A stretch of 15,804 bases of DNA from an uncultured Prevotella sp. (lineage in GTDB: Bacteria; Bacteroidota; Bacteroidia; Bacteroidales; Bacteroidaceae), in contig USJD01000077.1 in the NCBI GenBank assembly GCA_900554835.1, forward strand, positions 1 to 15,804. The letters are read 5' to 3'. The first letter of the stretch is position 1; each line of letters begins with the position of its first letter. This document shows, piece after piece, positions 6,717 through 14,654 of this stretch. The notes under the pieces were generated by a model. It made no database searches and was not told where the DNA came from. It worked only from the letters and a program-made list of their open reading frames with translations. Both the position numbers and the translations under genes were made by a program.

Positions 6717-7757
6717 ATGTTATTAGAAAAAATAGAAGAACTCTTGAAGGAAGTGAGCACTCTTTCTGCTCAAAACGCAGAAGAAGTAGAGCAGCTCCGA
6801 CTCAAGTATTTGAGCAAGAAGGGCTCGATAAATGCCCTCATGGCCGACTTCCGCACAGTGCCTGCCGACCAGAAGAAAACAATTGGTGTAAAGATTAATG
6901 AGTTGAAGCAAGCTGTTACAGAACGCATCAACGCGCTCAAGGAGCAAATGGAAGAAGCTGATGCATCCAGCGATGATATCGACTTGACACGTACCGCCTA
7001 CCCTGTAGCTCTCGGTACCCGTCATCCATTGACAGTTGTCAAGAATCAGATTATCGACATTTTCTCTCGCATGGGCTTTACCCTCTATCATGGTCCAGAG
7101 GTTGACGATGACAAGCATGTTTTCACCATGCTCAACTTTGCCGCTGATCATCCAGCCCGCGATATGCAGGATACTTTCTTCATTGAACAGAGCGACCCTA
7201 ACGATGTGACCAAGAACATTCTCCTGCGCAGCCATACGTCTGGTGATGAGGCTCACTATATGGAGACTCACGAGCCACCTATCCGTGTACTTTGCCCTGG
7301 TCGTGTATATCGTAACGAGGCCATCAGCGCACGTGCACACTGTTTCTTCCACCAGGTAGAAGGTCTGTATGTTGACAAGAATGTCAGCTTTACCGACTTG
7401 AAGCAGGTTCTCCTTACATTTGCTCGCGAGATGTTTGGTGCTGACACCAAGATTCGTCTGCGTCCAAGCTATTTCCCATTCACTGAGCCAAGTGCAGAGA
7501 TGGATATCTCTTGTAACATCTGTGGTGGTAAGGGATGTAACTTCTGTAAGCATACCGGCTGGGTAGAGATTCTCGGTTGCGGTATGGTTGACCCTCATGA
7601 TCTTGAGGCTTGCGGCATCGATTCTAATGTTTACACTGGTTATGCATTTGGTATGGGCGTAGAGCGTATTACCAACTTGAAGTATCGTGTAAGCGACCTT
7701 CGCCTCTTCTCTGAGAATGATACACGTTTCTTGCGTGAATTCGAATCTGCGAAGTAA
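6717..7757 (+). CDS. pheS: PheS, phenylalanine-tRNA ligase alpha subunit
   Basis: This catalytic subunit of the (alpha beta)2 phenylalanyl-tRNA synthetase charges tRNA-Phe in the cytoplasm. Residues 1-80 form the N-terminal coiled coil. The class II core follows, with motif 2 around PGRVYRNEAISARAHCFFHQ (194-213), the phenylalanine-pocket segment SYFPFTEPSAE (251-261) and motif 3 GYAFGMGVERI (308-318). A C-x2-C-x4-C-x2-C cluster (C266, C269, C274, C277) suggests a small zinc-ribbon-like insertion; such cysteines occur in PheS of several phyla. Length 346 is typical. Codons lean to GGT, CGT and GCT, unlike the neighbours, as expected for a highly expressed gene. The beta subunit gene pheT is not in this window; in many Bacteroidetes the two are unlinked. 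Confidence 0.97.
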   Translation: MLLEKIEELLKEVSTLSAQNAEEVEQLRLKYLSKKGSINALMADFRTVPADQKKTIGVKINELKQAVTERINALKEQMEEADASSDDIDLTRTAYPVALGTRHPLTVVKNQIIDIFSRMGFTLYHGPEVDDDKHVFTMLNFAADHPARDMQDTFFIEQSDPNDVTKNILLRSHTSGDEAHYMETHEPPIRVLCPGRVYRNEAISARAHCFFHQVEGLYVDKNVSFTDLKQVLLTFAREMFGADTKIRLRPSYFPFTEPSAEMDISCNICGGKGCNFCKHTGWVEILGCGMVDPHDLEACGIDSNVYTGYAFGMGVERITNLKYRVSDLRLFSENDTRFLREFESAK

Positions 7758-7842
7758 ATAATACTGATACAAGAAATCCTGTAAGAAGAAAAAGATAGAA
7801 TCCAGAAGAAAGAAACCTGTGATGATATCCATACAGAAACAA

Positions 7843-7902
7843 AAGAAATCCGGCAAAAGTTAGGTGAAAACCTACTTTTGCCGGATTTCTTCTTTTATTT
7901 TA
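7843..7902. terminator. Strong bidirectional terminator between pheS and the NUDIX gene
   Basis: The left arm 7843-7865 and right arm 7870-7891 form a 22-base-pair stem with one bulged T, closed by a GAAA loop (7866-7869). T-rich tracts follow on both strands (CTTTTATTTTAT on plus, TTTGTTTC on minus). It serves the convergent genes pheS and the NUDIX hydrolase. The rest of this 206-base gene-free stretch (7758-7842 purine-rich, 7892-7963 AT-rich) shows nothing else convincing. Confidence 0.9.
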
Positions 7903-7963
7903 TAGCCGATAAAACAGAATCGGATAATACCGGAAAATCTCTATGATCATATCATACACCCGA

Positions 7964-8470
7964 TTACATGAAATACTTCTTGTATTCATTCTCAAAATTA
8001 GGAGTGAATACTTCTTTACCCATATTATCGAGAATTTCTTCCTTTGTCCAGAATCTGCCTCCATCCAGTTCATCCTGACTTGGCTTCACTTCGCCATCAT
8101 ACACACAGCGATGGACATAGACCAGTTCCTTCTCACGCTTACTCTCAAAGACATAATGTCCCATGGATATCGGTTCAAAGTCGGTTATTCCAAGTTCTTC
8201 CTTCACCTCGCGGTGCAGAGCCTGATTTACACTCTCGCCCAAATCTACATGTCCACCGCAAGCCGTATCCCACTTGTCCGGTTGAATATCCTTCCAAGCC
8301 GGGCGATGCTGGAGAAACAGATCGCCTTTATTATTAAAAAGGTGTAGATGTACCACAGGATGCAATATTTTGCTGCCATCATGAGCATGGCCACGACTGA
8401 TAGCACCCAAAATATTTCCCATCTCATCTACTACCGGAAACTGTTCGTCTTTATTATCTGTCATTTTCAT
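7964..8470 (-). CDS. NUDIX hydrolase
   Basis: The 168-residue protein contains a complete Nudix box, G-x5-E-x7-R-E-V-x-E-E-L-G: G73, E79, R87, E88, E91, E92 and G94. This is the metal-binding catalytic helix of enzymes that hydrolyse nucleoside diphosphate derivatives. The sequence before it (HPVVHLHLFNNKGDLFLQHR and KWDTACGGHVDLGES) resembles the branch that includes isopentenyl-diphosphate isomerase and the YfcD-like proteins of unknown substrate. I cannot assign a substrate. The start could be M1 or M3. It lies 20 bases after the peptidase gene and has no promoter of its own in that gap, so the two are probably one transcript. Confidence 0.9.
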   Translation of the reverse strand: MKMTDNKDEQFPVVDEMGNILGAISRGHAHDGSKILHPVVHLHLFNNKGDLFLQHRPAWKDIQPDKWDTACGGHVDLGESVNQALHREVKEELGITDFEPISMGHYVFESKREKELVYVHRCVYDGEVKPSQDELDGGRFWTKEEILDNMGKEVFTPNFENEYKKYFM

Positions 8471-8490
8471 TACTACTTTAATGCTACTAT

Positions 8491-10452
8491 TTATAGCGTA
8501 CCATATTCTTCAGAATATCTGAGCATCTGGTGCTCATAGGATTCTGTATAATCGAGCAGAACCTTTGTCACATTACCCTCTTCATCATACTCCAGTTTCA
8601 TCCATGGATTGATAAATCCCTTATAAGGAGCCAGGTTAAGTTTCTTGTATCGTTCCAAGATCTCATGATGCAACTCCGGATTGAGATTCACAGCATATTT
8701 CTCTACTAGAATACGGGCCGCATCAAAATCACCCTCACTCTTGATACGCTGGATTTCAGCCAACAAGTCTGCGAAAGCATGACGGAGAGCAGGATAATCG
8801 GTAATCTGAACGTAAGTCTTGCCATCTTTCTTCACCAGTTGTACCGCCTGAGAATAGTGTTCCAAGACCCAATTTGCTATCAACGCACGATTGCGCATGT
8901 GAGCTTCCTCTATCTTATCACCCTCCTTGATACGTATCGCCTGTGTCAACAGACCATTCATCAAATAAGAATAATATTGAGCCTTATAAGCCTCATCATC
9001 AGGAGTCAATCCCAGCTCTACCAGTTTGTGATCAGCCACATAATACAAGCCAAACAAATCAGCACGAGCCTCCTCGATAGTATTGCCATAAGCCTTGAGA
9101 GCATCAGGGTCAACACCAGGAAGCAACTGACCACTACCATGTCCCAGACATTCATGCAGGTCGGTATGCAGGTCATCCGTCACATCACCATATCGGTTGA
9201 TGAGATCAAGAGTTTCCTGATCAACAACAAATTCATCCAGAAATCCATTGCCATGCGCAGCCTTATTGTAAGCTTCTGTCAGATTTCCTATCGTCACACT
9301 CTTGCTGCCATGAGTCTCGCGAATCCAGTTAGCATTCGGGAGATTGATACCGATGGCTGAAGCTGGATATTCATCACCACCCAACATGGCAGCACAGATG
9401 ACATGAGCCGTCACACCTTTCACCTCAGCCTTCTTAAACTGAGGAGCTACAGGAGAATGGTCCTCAAACCACTGTGCGTTCTGGCTGATAGCCTGAGTAC
9501 GGCGGGTAGCTTCCATATCTTTAAATTCAACAAGACCTTCCCAGGTTCCTTTCAGTCCAAGAGGATCACCATAAACCTCAATAAAACCATTGATAAAATC
9601 AACCATACCCTCCTGCTGCTTGACCCACGCAATGCTATATCGGTCGAAATCAGAAAGGTCGCCAGTGCGATAATACTTGATCAGAAGATCGATGACATGA
9701 GCCTGCTGCTCATTTTCTGCATATTTCTGAGCTTTCAAGAGCCAGGAAATAATCTCCTTAATGGCAGTACCATACATACCATCTTCTTTCCAGGTCATTT
9801 CTACGATTTCTCCGTTCCGCTTCATCAGTTTGGAATTGAGTCCATAGGAAGGCGGAGTCAGGTCTTCACCATCCTTCAGTCTGGCATAAAACCTTTCTAC
9901 CTCATCCTGGGTAACGCCTTCATAGAAATTGCAGGCAGAAGTGGCTACCAGATCAACCCCATCAGTCTGATTCACTCGCTTAGGAAGAACTTCCTCATCA
10001 AAGATAACGGGCACCAATTCATCCTGCAGGTCCTCCTTAGTCTCACCTCTTCTTAAAGGCAGTTCTGTCTCTGGCATCAGAGAAACAGCCTCATAGAAGA
10101 AATGCTCGGAAAAACCAGGCTTGAATTTTTCACAACCATAATGGTGGTAGATGCCGCTGGAGAACCAGACTCTCTTGAGGTAAACCTCGAGAGCCTTGAA
10201 GTCATCAGAAGTTCTATCTCCATCGTAATGCTTATAGATAGCCTCTAAAGTCTTACGGATACGAAGATTGTACTTTCCCTGCTGGTCGAAGGTAATATCA
10301 CGCCCCATCAAGATAGCCTTTGCCAAGCAATAAATATATATTTGCTGAGAAAGTGTCAAATCCTCAAAACCATTCAAGCGATAGCGCAACATTTGCAAGT
10401 CGGCAAAACGCTCGTCGGTGAACTGAAAATGTTCGTTAGAATTGCTCATCAT
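8491..10452 (-). CDS. Dipeptidyl-peptidase III (zinc metallopeptidase family M49)
   Basis: The 653-residue protein carries the M49 signature HECLGH (H433, E434, H438), with the third zinc ligand E461 in EEARAD (460-465). The cysteine-containing form HECLGH is the one known from Bacteroides DPP III. These enzymes release dipeptides from the N-terminus of short peptides (about 4-8 residues). Other conserved family segments are WFSSGIYHHYG (96-106) and VCAAMLGG-like ICAAMLGGDEYPASAIGINL (352-371). There is no signal peptide, so it is probably cytosolic and acts in peptide turnover, whereas some relatives carry signal sequences. Close relatives are sometimes mislabelled 'dihydrofolate reductase' in databases, and nothing here supports that. 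It has its own promoter and is followed by the NUDIX gene. Confidence 0.93.
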   Translation of the reverse strand: MMSNSNEHFQFTDERFADLQMLRYRLNGFEDLTLSQQIYIYCLAKAILMGRDITFDQQGKYNLRIRKTLEAIYKHYDGDRTSDDFKALEVYLKRVWFSSGIYHHYGCEKFKPGFSEHFFYEAVSLMPETELPLRRGETKEDLQDELVPVIFDEEVLPKRVNQTDGVDLVATSACNFYEGVTQDEVERFYARLKDGEDLTPPSYGLNSKLMKRNGEIVEMTWKEDGMYGTAIKEIISWLLKAQKYAENEQQAHVIDLLIKYYRTGDLSDFDRYSIAWVKQQEGMVDFINGFIEVYGDPLGLKGTWEGLVEFKDMEATRRTQAISQNAQWFEDHSPVAPQFKKAEVKGVTAHVICAAMLGGDEYPASAIGINLPNANWIRETHGSKSVTIGNLTEAYNKAAHGNGFLDEFVVDQETLDLINRYGDVTDDLHTDLHECLGHGSGQLLPGVDPDALKAYGNTIEEARADLFGLYYVADHKLVELGLTPDDEAYKAQYYSYLMNGLLTQAIRIKEGDKIEEAHMRNRALIANWVLEHYSQAVQLVKKDGKTYVQITDYPALRHAFADLLAEIQRIKSEGDFDAARILVEKYAVNLNPELHHEILERYKKLNLAPYKGFINPWMKLEYDEEGNVTKVLLDYTESYEHQMLRYSEEYGTL

Positions 10453-10476
10453 TCTGTTTATTTATTTATTATGATG

Positions 10477-10508
10477 CAAAAGTAACAACTTTCTTTGAAA
10501 TAATCAAA
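10477..10508 (-). promoter_or_regulatory. Promoter of the DPP III-NUDIX operon
   Basis: On the minus strand, TTTG (10508-10505), 20 bases, then TACTTTTG (10484-10477) fits the Bacteroidetes consensus. The peptidase ATG is at 10452, giving a short leader. Confidence 0.65.
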
Positions 10509-10515
10509 TAAAAAG

Positions 10516-10546
10516 TCTGTTTTCTAATGAAAATTATGTACCTTTG
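10516..10546 (+). promoter_or_regulatory. Promoter of recQ (and probably kdsB, tilS)
   Basis: TACCTTTG (10539-10546) is a full -7 match. The -33 position holds TCTG (10516-10519) at the correct 19-base spacing, one base off TTTG. The recQ ATG follows 17 bases after the -7 box. It is divergent from the peptidase promoter, with 7 bases between them. Confidence 0.65.
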
Positions 10547-10563
10547 CCAGAAATTCATGCGAA

Positions 10564-12369
10564 ATGCAAATAATAGATATACTGAAAAATTATTTTGGAT
10601 ATGATTCCTTCCGCTCTAATCAGGAAGCTATCATCCAGGAAATCATGCAGGGCAAGGATTGTCTCGTACTGATGCCAACAGGAGGCGGTAAAAGTCTCTG
10701 CTATCAGATACCCGCCTTAGCTTTGCCTGGTACCGCTGTGGTTATATCACCACTCATCAGTCTGATGCACGATCAGGTGGAAGCGCTCAAAGCCAATGGT
10801 ATTCCGGCAGAAGCACTCAACAGTAGTACAGACACGATAGAGGAAACCATCATCAGAAGAAGATGTGAGGCTGGTGACCTGAAAATCATATACGTATCTC
10901 CAGAGAAATTACTGAGCGAAATACCTTATCTCTTCAGCAATATCAAAATCTCATTATTTGCCGTTGATGAGGCTCACTGCATCAGCCAATGGGGTCATGA
11001 TTTCAGACCGGAATATTCACAGTTGGGACTTCTCCATGAAAGATTCCAGGGAATACCGGTCATGGCACTTACTGCCACTGCTGATAAAATCACCCGTGAG
11101 GACATCGTCAAGCAGCTACACCTCAATGGCAAGACATTCGTCAGCAGCTTCGACCGCCCCAACTTAAGTCTGGCTGTGCGCCGTGAAGGAACCAAGGCAG
11201 AAAAGATCAAATTCATTTTGCGACATATCGGTTCCCATCCGGGCGATGCAGGTATCATCTATTGCCTTTCGAGAAAGAACACAGAGGTAGTGGCTGAAGA
11301 ACTCAAAAAGAAGGGCATCAATGCTGCCGCCTATCATGCCGGACTTCCTACAGAAGAACGGGCTTCCATCCAGGAACGGTTCAAGATGGACCAGATTCAG
11401 GTGGTATGTGCCACCATTGCCTTCGGCATGGGTATCGACAAGGGAAACGTAAGATGGGTCATCCACTATAACCTGCCACAGAGCATCGAAAGTTTCTATC
11501 AGGAGATAGGAAGAGCCGGGCGCGACGGGGCACCTGCAGACACCATCCTATTCTACTCGCTCGCTGATGTCATACAGAGAAAGAGTTTTGCTGAAGCAAG
11601 CGGTCAAAAGGCTATCAATGCCGAGAAACTGCAACGTATGCAGGAATATGCTGAAGCCAGAGTCTGCCGCAGAAGAATCCTGCTCAACTACTTTGGTGAA
11701 ACATCAGCAGAAGACTGCGGGCACTGCGATGTCTGCGCCCATCCTCCAAGAACTTTCGATGGTACGATTGTCACGCAAAAAGCGCTGAGCGCCATCGTCA
11801 GAACCAACGAAAAGATTCACATCGGACAATGTATTGAGGTACTTAGAGGAATCAAATCACCCACAGTGGTCAAGAACCATTACAATGAACTCAAGACCTT
11901 TGGCGTGGGAAGTGACGTCAGCGTGAAAGACTGGCAAAACTATATGTTGCAGATGATGCAGATGGGATTTTTCGAAATTGCCTACAATGAGCACAATGTT
12001 ATGAAAGTAACCAGCCTCGGCTGGCAGGTACTCAAGGGAGAACACCCCGTGCAACTGGCTGTCACACAGCAAAACGATAAGAGCAAAACTCCAGTGGTAC
12101 ACCCAAGACTGGTGCGCGTATCACATACTAAGACTGAGAATCAGGACCTTTTCGAAAGATTGAGAAAACTCCGACTCAAACTGGCTACAGAACAGGGCTA
12201 TCCGCCTTACATCATACTGTCAGACCAGTCTTTGCATGAATTGGCAGCCATGAAACCAAGAACCATCGAACAATTTGGCTTAGTGCATGGCATCGGTGAA
12301 TTCAAGAAGAAAAAGTATGGGGAAATCTTCCTCAAAGAAATCAATAAAGAACCAAGAATGTTTGAATAA
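10564..12369 (+). CDS. recQ: RecQ ATP-dependent DNA helicase
   Basis: The 601-residue 3'-to-5' helicase acts in recombination and repair of broken or stalled DNA. Domains in order: a RecA-like lobe with Walker A PTGGGKS (38-44) and DEAH (135-138) followed by the aromatic-rich loop ISQWGHDFRPEY (140-151); a second lobe with AFGMGIDKGNVRWVIHYNLP (286-305) and the arginine-finger motif QEIGRAGRDG (313-322); a zinc-binding region with C368, C385, C388 and C391; a winged helix (about 400-495); and a C-terminal HRDC domain (about 518-595). The length matches E. coli RecQ (about 609). Bacteroidetes often carry more than one RecQ paralogue, and this is the short full-domain type. It is the first gene of a run with kdsB and tilS. 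Confidence 0.96.
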   Translation: MQIIDILKNYFGYDSFRSNQEAIIQEIMQGKDCLVLMPTGGGKSLCYQIPALALPGTAVVISPLISLMHDQVEALKANGIPAEALNSSTDTIEETIIRRRCEAGDLKIIYVSPEKLLSEIPYLFSNIKISLFAVDEAHCISQWGHDFRPEYSQLGLLHERFQGIPVMALTATADKITREDIVKQLHLNGKTFVSSFDRPNLSLAVRREGTKAEKIKFILRHIGSHPGDAGIIYCLSRKNTEVVAEELKKKGINAAAYHAGLPTEERASIQERFKMDQIQVVCATIAFGMGIDKGNVRWVIHYNLPQSIESFYQEIGRAGRDGAPADTILFYSLADVIQRKSFAEASGQKAINAEKLQRMQEYAEARVCRRRILLNYFGETSAEDCGHCDVCAHPPRTFDGTIVTQKALSAIVRTNEKIHIGQCIEVLRGIKSPTVVKNHYNELKTFGVGSDVSVKDWQNYMLQMMQMGFFEIAYNEHNVMKVTSLGWQVLKGEHPVQLAVTQQNDKSKTPVVHPRLVRVSHTKTENQDLFERLRKLRLKLATEQGYPPYIILSDQSLHELAAMKPRTIEQFGLVHGIGEFKKKKYGEIFLKEINKEPRMFE

Positions 12370-12412
12370 AAAAGAATGTTCTTCTAAAATAGAATGTTTG
12401 AACAAAAAACAT
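12355..12412 (+). repeat. Three imperfect 18-base tandem repeats across the recQ stop codon
   Basis: Units start at 12355, 12373 and 12391, each beginning AGAATGTT. Units 1 and 3 agree at 17 of 18 bases (AGAATGTTTGAATAAAAA and AGAATGTTTGAACAAAAA), while unit 2 is more diverged (about 13 of 18). Unit 1 encodes the last RecQ residues R-M-F-E and the stop. The array occupies most of the 50-base gap before kdsB. No promoter or terminator is visible in it. Confidence 0.7.
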
Positions 12413-12419
12413 AGTAAGT

Positions 12420-13172
12420 ATGAAGTTTATCGGAATTATTCCTGCGCGCTTCGCCTCAACAAGATTTCCAGGCAAGCCGCTGGCTATGTTGGGCAACAAG
12501 CCTGTCATCCAGCATGTTTATGAAAAAGTTTCCGCTGCTTTGGAGGAAGCTTATGTAGCAACCGACGACACCCGCATCTATGATGCCGTAGTAGCTTTTG
12601 GCGGCAAGGCGGTCATGACACGTTCTGACCACAAGAGCGGCACCGACCGCATTGAGGAAGCTATTGAGAAAATTGGCGGCGACTGGGATGTCATCGTCAA
12701 CGTACAGGGTGACGAACCATTTGTTGCTAAAAGTCAGCTCAATACCATCTGCCACTGCTTCGATGATGAGGCTACCCAGATAGCAACCCTTGGAAAACCC
12801 TTTACAAGCATGGATGCGGTAGCCAATCCTAACAGTCCAAAGATTGTAGTTGACAACTTTGGTTTTGCCATGTATTTCTCCAGAAGCATGATACCTTTTG
12901 TAAGAGGAAAAGAACAGGAAGAATGGCTCGACAACTATCCTTTCCTCAAGCACCTCGGCATCTATGCTTACAGAAAGGAGGTACTACGGAAAATCACCCA
13001 GCTGCCACAGAGTTCTCTTGAGATAGCAGAAAGTCTGGAACAACTCAGATGGCTGCAGAACGGATATAAGATCAAAGTGGGTAAGACTGACGTAGAAACA
13101 GTAGGAATCGATACTCCGCAAGATTTGGAAAAAGCCGAAGCATTCCTGAAAACACAGACTTCCAACGATTAA
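12420..13172 (+). CDS. kdsB: KdsB, 3-deoxy-manno-octulosonate cytidylyltransferase
   Basis: This cytoplasmic enzyme activates Kdo with CTP to make CMP-Kdo, the sugar donor for the lipopolysaccharide inner core. The 250-residue length is normal. Motifs seen are IIPARFASTRFPGKPLAMLG (6-25, nucleotide binding), the segment SDHKSGTDRIEEA, VNVQGDEPF (the magnesium-binding aspartate region) and HLGIYAYRKEVL. The C-terminal VETVGIDTPQDLEKAE is also typical of the family. The gene lies 50 bases after recQ and shows no promoter of its own, so it is probably transcribed from the recQ promoter. It implies an outer membrane with Kdo-containing LPS. Confidence 0.96.
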   Translation: MKFIGIIPARFASTRFPGKPLAMLGNKPVIQHVYEKVSAALEEAYVATDDTRIYDAVVAFGGKAVMTRSDHKSGTDRIEEAIEKIGGDWDVIVNVQGDEPFVAKSQLNTICHCFDDEATQIATLGKPFTSMDAVANPNSPKIVVDNFGFAMYFSRSMIPFVRGKEQEEWLDNYPFLKHLGIYAYRKEVLRKITQLPQSSLEIAESLEQLRWLQNGYKIKVGKTDVETVGIDTPQDLEKAEAFLKTQTSND

Positions 13173-13244
13173 TACTCAGCACTTAAAAACTGCTTAACGT
13201 TGGGCATCAAAATAACGATTAACATTGAGCATCAAAATAAGATA
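13170..13244 (+). repeat. Three 25-base tandem repeats from the kdsB stop codon into the tilS leader
   Basis: Units 13170-13194, 13195-13219 and 13220-13244 each begin with TAA, the first being the kdsB stop. Units 2 and 3 agree at 19 of their first 21 bases (both contain GCATCAAAATAA). Unit 1 is degenerate (about 13 of 25 against unit 3). The 9-mer AACGATTAA, which ends kdsB at 13164-13172, recurs exactly at 13214-13222. Units 2 and 3 start with TAACGTTG and TAACATTG, each one base off a TAnnTTTG box, so a weak tilS promoter is possible but not shown. Confidence 0.65.
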
Positions 13245-13249
13245 ACAAC

Positions 13250-14605
13250 ATGAAGTTCATACAAACCATACAGCAAAACATCACACAACAGCATCTATTG
13301 GAAAAAGATAAAAAATATCTGGTTGCCCTTTCCGGAGGAGCAGACAGTGTAGCTTTGCTGCTGGTACTTCATGAGTTGGGTTATACCGTAGAGGCATGTC
13401 ATTGTAATTTCCATCTGAGAGGAGAAGAGTCTGATAGAGATGAGCAATTTTGTGTTACCCTCTGCCAGCAACTCAATATAGAGTTGCATCGCATCCACTT
13501 CGATACCAAGACTTATGCCGAACTACATAAAGAAAGCATCGAATTAGCGGCTCGCAACCTGCGCTACCGCTATTTCGACCAACTTCGCAAAGATGTGGAC
13601 GCAGCCGGTATCTGCGTAGCCCATCACCAGGACGACAATGTAGAGACGATTCTTATCAATTTGGTAAGAGGTACTGGACTGAAAGGACTTACAGGCATTT
13701 CTCCTGTCAACGGATACATCATCCGTCCACTCCTTTGCATTACCCGACAGGACATCCTCGATTATCTGACGGAACGCCAGCAGAACTTTGTAACAGACAG
13801 TTCCAATCTGGTAGATGACGTCGTAAGAAACAAAATACGCCTGAATATCATCCCGATGCTCAAAGAAATCAACCCTGCTGTTTGCCACAACATAGCAGCT
13901 ACCGCCCAATATCTGACAGAAGCTTCGAAGATGCTCACGGCTGCCCTGGAGAAAGAAAAGGAGCAGATATACCAGGAAGCACCAGCCTCCTTCTGCATGC
14001 CACAGCCAGTTATCCGCATCAGCAAATCATGGATATTAAACCAGGCAAGCACAGAGTATGCCCTGTTTCATACCCTTTCTCCATACGGAGCCTCCGGCAA
14101 GATGATCCTGGAGATTCTCCTCTCTATCAATGCTACAGGAAAAACATGGCAAACAACTACTCATCAGATACTTATAGATAGAGAATATATTCTGGTTAAA
14201 GAAAACAAGGAGGATGATTTCAGAAGAATTCTGATACCAGAACCAGGCAGCTACGTAACTGCAATAGGGAAAATAAGGATTTCCAAAGAAACGGTAACAG
14301 AAGACTTCCAACCAAGCAAAGAGAAGCATCTGATTACACTGGATGCCAGCAATATCAAATTTCCGCTCATGCTCCGACGCACCCAACAGGGAGACGCATT
14401 CATACCTTTCGGAATGAAAGGCAGAAAATTAGTTAGCGACTATTTAACAGATAGAAAAAGAAATCTATTTGAAAAACAATCGCAACTCATTTTGGCAGAT
14501 TCTGCCGGAAATATTCTATGGGTAGTGGGTGAACGCACTTCAGATGACTTCAGAATCAAGCATACGACAGAAACAATTCTGAAAATAGAAATCGTTCAAG
14601 ATTAG
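13250..14605 (+). CDS. tilS: TilS, tRNA(Ile)-lysidine synthase
   Basis: This essential enzyme attaches lysine to C34 of the CAU-anticodon tRNA-Ile, so that it reads AUA and is charged with isoleucine. The PP-loop motif LSGGADS (27-33) binds ATP. Other marks are HCNFHLRGEES (50-60), the conserved VAHHQDDNVETILINLVRG (124-142) and the tRNA-binding DSSN...RNKIRLNIIP segment (about 184-203). The C-terminal ~80 residues (from about 365, LMLRRTQQGDAFIPFGMKG) form the TilS C-terminal domain seen in the longer forms of this enzyme. At 451 residues it is full length. The gene follows kdsB after a 77-base repeat-containing gap and ends just before a bidirectional terminator. Confidence 0.95.
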   Translation: MKFIQTIQQNITQQHLLEKDKKYLVALSGGADSVALLLVLHELGYTVEACHCNFHLRGEESDRDEQFCVTLCQQLNIELHRIHFDTKTYAELHKESIELAARNLRYRYFDQLRKDVDAAGICVAHHQDDNVETILINLVRGTGLKGLTGISPVNGYIIRPLLCITRQDILDYLTERQQNFVTDSSNLVDDVVRNKIRLNIIPMLKEINPAVCHNIAATAQYLTEASKMLTAALEKEKEQIYQEAPASFCMPQPVIRISKSWILNQASTEYALFHTLSPYGASGKMILEILLSINATGKTWQTTTHQILIDREYILVKENKEDDFRRILIPEPGSYVTAIGKIRISKETVTEDFQPSKEKHLITLDASNIKFPLMLRRTQQGDAFIPFGMKGRKLVSDYLTDRKRNLFEKQSQLILADSAGNILWVVGERTSDDFRIKHTTETILKIEIVQD

Positions 14606-14613
14606 ATAGAATA

Positions 14614-14651
14614 CAAGAGGGTGTGTCACAAGTCCATGACACACCCTTTTG
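14614..14651. terminator. Bidirectional terminator between tilS and the CE12 esterase
   Basis: AGGGTGTGTCA (14618-14628) pairs with TGACACACCCT (14637-14647) around an 8-base loop. The stem extends outward by about four more pairs, including one G-T, and gives TTTT on the plus strand and a matching TTG-type tract on the minus strand. It begins 8 bases after the tilS stop and ends 3 bases before the esterase stop, so it can end both convergent genes. Confidence 0.85.
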
Positions 14652-14654
14652 AGA

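Noticed and set aside
6723..7856. 377-codon minus-strand open frame opposite pheS
   Set aside because: It is fully antisense to pheS and begins inside the terminator hairpin. No recognisable family; the length follows from the biased codons of pheS.
7906..7951. CCGAT...ATCGG hairpin and the palindrome TATGATCATA after the NUDIX stop
   Set aside because: Five pairs and ten symmetric bases are expected by chance in AT-rich DNA; the strong terminator nearby explains the end of both genes.
12287..12523. 78-codon plus frame with ECLNKK-like peptide repeats
   Set aside because: The peptide repeat is only the translation of the 18-base DNA repeats in a frame that overlaps recQ and kdsB; no start signal supports it.
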